The position numbers and the translations under genes are program-made. A stretch of DNA of 43,782 bases from positions 592 through 44,373 of the forward strand of contig DHSR01000023.1 in NCBI GenBank assembly GCA_002410555.1. The letters are read 5' to 3'. The stretch's first letter is position 1. Each line of letters begins with the position of its first letter. The stretch is from Bacteroidales bacterium UBA5281 (GTDB taxonomy: Bacteria; Bacteroidota; Bacteroidia; Bacteroidales; Lentimicrobiaceae). The notes beneath the pieces are model-generated. The model worked only from the letters and a program-made list of their open reading frames with translations, was not told the DNA's origin and made no database searches. This document shows, piece by piece, positions 41,810 through 43,782 of this stretch.

Positions 41810-43099
41810 ATGTACATAAACATGCAAAGAAACTTGAATGAACTTGTGGCTGCAAACATTATTTCGCAGGAGATTGCCGATAAGATTCAGGATTATTATA
41901 ACCATAAAAAAGGGTTGTCTGTGAATCGGCTTTTTGTGATTTTTGGTATTCTTGGAGGGATTTTGATTGGTTTGGGAATCATCTTGATCATTGCACACAA
42001 TTGGGATAATCTTCCGCGGGTGACTAAAACTCTCCTGGCATTTATACCCTTGCTTTGCGGGCAAGCGCTGGGTGGATATGTAATCGTCAGAAAGCAGGAA
42101 AATATTACCTGGAGAGAGAGCACCTCTGCCTTTGTTTTCTTTTCGGTCGGAGCAACCATTACTCTGGTTAGTCAGATATACAACATCCCCGGAAACTTAA
42201 GTTCTTTTCTAATGATATGGATGCTCCTCTGTCTTCCTTTGATCTATTTAATGAAATCGTCCATCACTTCCCTTCTTTACATCATTGGGATAACCTACTT
42301 TGCCTGTGAAACCGGCTATTGGTCCCATCCTTCGTCAGAGTCCTATACCTATTGGGTACTTCTGATTATGGTTTTGCCTCATTATTATTTTTTGTTGAAG
42401 AAAAAGCCAGCCAGCAATTTCACGATCTTTCATAATTATTTTATTCCTCTTTCAATTGTAATTACACTGGGAACAGTGGCAAAATCGATGGAAGAGCTTA
42501 TGTTTATTGCTTATTTCAGCCTTTTTGGTTTGCTTTATCAAATCGGCAGCCTGAAAGGTTTCAAAAAGCAGAAGCTGAGCAACAATAGTTATTTAATTAT
42601 TGGATCTCTGGGTACAATAGTGTTGTTATTGGCATTAAGTTTTGATGGGTTTTGGAAGGAGTTGAGATATACTACTTTTCATTTTTCTGAAATAATTGTA
42701 TCCCCTGAATTTTATGTATCTGCTCTTTTTACCCTTCTGGCAGGAACGCTCCAGTACCGGAAGCATTATCTCAGGGATCTGGCTGGCATTAAACCCATCT
42801 CAGTGGTTTTTGTAGGTTTTATTGTCACTTTTTTCATTGGGCTTGCTTCCCCTGTAGCAATATTGATTATCAACATTCTTTTGCTGGCTATTGGGATATT
42901 AACCATAATCGATGGTGCAAAGCAGGACCACCTGGGCATTTTAAACTTTGGGTTACTGATTATTACGGCTCTGATTGCATGCCGATTCTTTGATACTGAT
43001 TTGAGTTTTGTAATCAGAGGATTGTTATTCATTTCGGTAGGATTTGGGTTTTTTATGACAAATTACTGGATGCTTAAAAATAGGAAAACACATGAATAA
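41810..43099 (+). CDS. DUF2157 membrane protein
   Basis: A 429-residue integral membrane protein. A short soluble N-terminus (about 1-38, LNELVAANIISQEIADKIQDYY, the DUF2157 start) is followed by about twelve hydrophobic helices. The first are GILGGILIGLGIILIIAHNW and the AFIPLLCGQALGGYVIV segment. The function of the family is not known. ATG 41822, four codons later, is an alternative start. Its end overlaps the next gene by 8 bases, and this pairing with a GDYXXLXY protein is recurrent, so the two probably act together. Confidence 0.88.
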   Translation: MYINMQRNLNELVAANIISQEIADKIQDYYNHKKGLSVNRLFVIFGILGGILIGLGIILIIAHNWDNLPRVTKTLLAFIPLLCGQALGGYVIVRKQENITWRESTSAFVFFSVGATITLVSQIYNIPGNLSSFLMIWMLLCLPLIYLMKSSITSLLYIIGITYFACETGYWSHPSSESYTYWVLLIMVLPHYYFLLKKKPASNFTIFHNYFIPLSIVITLGTVAKSMEELMFIAYFSLFGLLYQIGSLKGFKKQKLSNNSYLIIGSLGTIVLLLALSFDGFWKELRYTTFHFSEIIVSPEFYVSALFTLLAGTLQYRKHYLRDLAGIKPISVVFVGFIVTFFIGLASPVAILIINILLLAIGILTIIDGAKQDHLGILNFGLLIITALIACRFFDTDLSFVIRGLLFISVGFGFFMTNYWMLKNRKTHE

Positions 43100-43667
43100 C
43101 AGAAAGTTAATATTAGCCGCATTTATTCTTGTAGCCCTGGCACAACTTTACGTCCCTACTAAAATGATACTCGACAGAGAAAATGTATTGGCCAATGGCA
43201 TAGAGTTAAAGTTCAGGACAGCTCCAATTGACCCCAACGATCCGTTTAGAGGGAAGTACATCAATCTTCAGTATGAAAATACCCTGACTGAAATTCAAAG
43301 CGCAGAGGCTTGGCTTAGAGATGAAGATATTTATGTTATTCTTACAAAAGATGAACATGGATTTGCAACAATAGCATCTGTTTCAAAGACCAAACCAGCT
43401 GATGAACTTGCTTTTGTTAAAGCTAAAGTTAAGTTTAGGAGTACCGACAGGAAAGTTATTTTTGAATATCCTTTTGACAGGTATTACATGGAAGAATCAA
43501 AAGCATATGAAGCTGAACAGATATATAGACAATCCTTGCCTGATACCAATCAGAAGACTTATGCTTTGGTGAAAATTAAAGACGGTAAAGCTGTGCTGAA
43601 GGATGTACTGATCAATGAAATTTCCATAAGGGATATAGTGAATAGAGAACGAGAGAAAAATAAATAA
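43092..43667 (+). CDS. GDYXXLXY domain protein
   Basis: A 191-residue protein with an N-terminal membrane anchor or uncleaved signal (about 5-24) and an extracytoplasmic domain. The family motif is seen as RGKYINLQY (Gly-Lys-Tyr-x-x-Leu-x-Tyr, Lys replacing Asp), and the second conserved block is FEYPFDRYYMEE. The function is unknown. The 8-base overlap with the DUF2157 gene implies translational coupling and a joint membrane complex. Confidence 0.88.
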   Translation: MNNRKLILAAFILVALAQLYVPTKMILDRENVLANGIELKFRTAPIDPNDPFRGKYINLQYENTLTEIQSAEAWLRDEDIYVILTKDEHGFATIASVSKTKPADELAFVKAKVKFRSTDRKVIFEYPFDRYYMEESKAYEAEQIYRQSLPDTNQKTYALVKIKDGKAVLKDVLINEISIRDIVNREREKNK

Positions 43668-43679
43668 AAATGATTGCTG

Positions 43680-43782
43680 ATGAATGGTATTAAACAACAT
43701 AAGATCATGCAAACCACCATTAAAGTTTTAGCATTAAGGATGCTATTCATATTAGCCTCATGGGCATCTCGAAAAACTTCAT
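43680..43782 (+). CDS. Possible start of another exported protein (cut by window end)
   Basis: An open frame runs from ATG 43680 (or ATG 43707 in the same frame) to the end of the window. From 43707 it would read as a basic-hydrophobic export signal (TTIKVLALRMLFILASWAS). Too short to name or to be sure it is a gene. Confidence 0.3.
   Translation, partial: MNGIKQHKIMQTTIKVLALRMLFILASWASRKTS

Overview
The window is a contiguous piece of a Bacteroidota chromosome, most likely class Bacteroidia (Bacteroidales or a relative). The signs are: many TAnnTTTG promoter boxes with a TTTG/TTG about 19-21 bases upstream; weak Shine-Dalgarno sequences; a tRNA without encoded CCA; a type IX secretion C-terminal tail; a long-form MraY; a division/wall cluster ending in ftsA-ftsZ without murF, ddl or murB; and a glsA-glsB pair for glycine lipids. 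It is mostly core genome, with a few accessory or poorly described loci.

Layout. 1-3360: a DEAD-box RNA helicase, convergent thioredoxin reductase (trxB) and a tRNA-Pro(GGG), with clear promoters and terminators. 3360-10102: the most interesting locus. An ECF sigma factor and a membrane-anchored TPR protein (putative anti-sigma) lie on the minus strand. Divergent from them are a secreted T9SS protein with dockerin-like and cohesin-like parts and a large TPR-CHAT protein predicted to lie in the cell envelope. The two divergent leaders carry an identical two-block motif (GTATTACC, 12 bases, TCTGATTAA), one copy pointing at each flanking gene. 10103-13934: mutS2, a small DUF6132-type membrane protein, an MmcQ/YjbR-like protein and an intergenic stretch with hairpins. 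13935-15821: a biotin-dependent carboxyltransferase and its biotin carrier. 15841-18268 (minus): glsA, glsB and engB. 18525-34371: the mraZ-rsmH-ftsL-ftsI-murE-mraY-murD-ftsW-murG-murC-ftsQ-ftsA-ftsZ cluster followed by yqeY, with a three-box MraZ operator in front. 34484-37467 (minus): rplM-rpsI-rpsB-tsf, with a strong nested RNA structure in front of rpsB. 37677-40962 (minus): an acyl-CoA dehydrogenase-etfB-etfA operon. 40963-41490: non-coding DNA with about 50-base tandem repeats. 41491-43782: a VF530-type protein, a DUF2157 membrane protein coupled to a GDYXXLXY protein, and perhaps the start of one more gene.

How the genes work together. The division cluster makes the lipid II precursor (MurE, MurD, MurC, MraY, MurG), polymerises and cross-links it at the septum (FtsW, FtsI) and builds the Z ring (FtsA, FtsZ, FtsQ, FtsL). 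The ribosomal operon, tRNA, helicase, EngB and MutS2 are housekeeping. Acyl-CoA dehydrogenase/Etf and the carboxyltransferase/BCCP pair suggest short-chain acyl-CoA metabolism in a fermentative or facultative anaerobe. The candidate new system is the sigma/TPR anti-sigma/T9SS/TPR-CHAT locus: I infer that an envelope CHAT protease could act on a TPR anti-sigma to release an ECF sigma factor. That is a hypothesis from gene content, topology and the shared promoter motif, not a demonstrated function.
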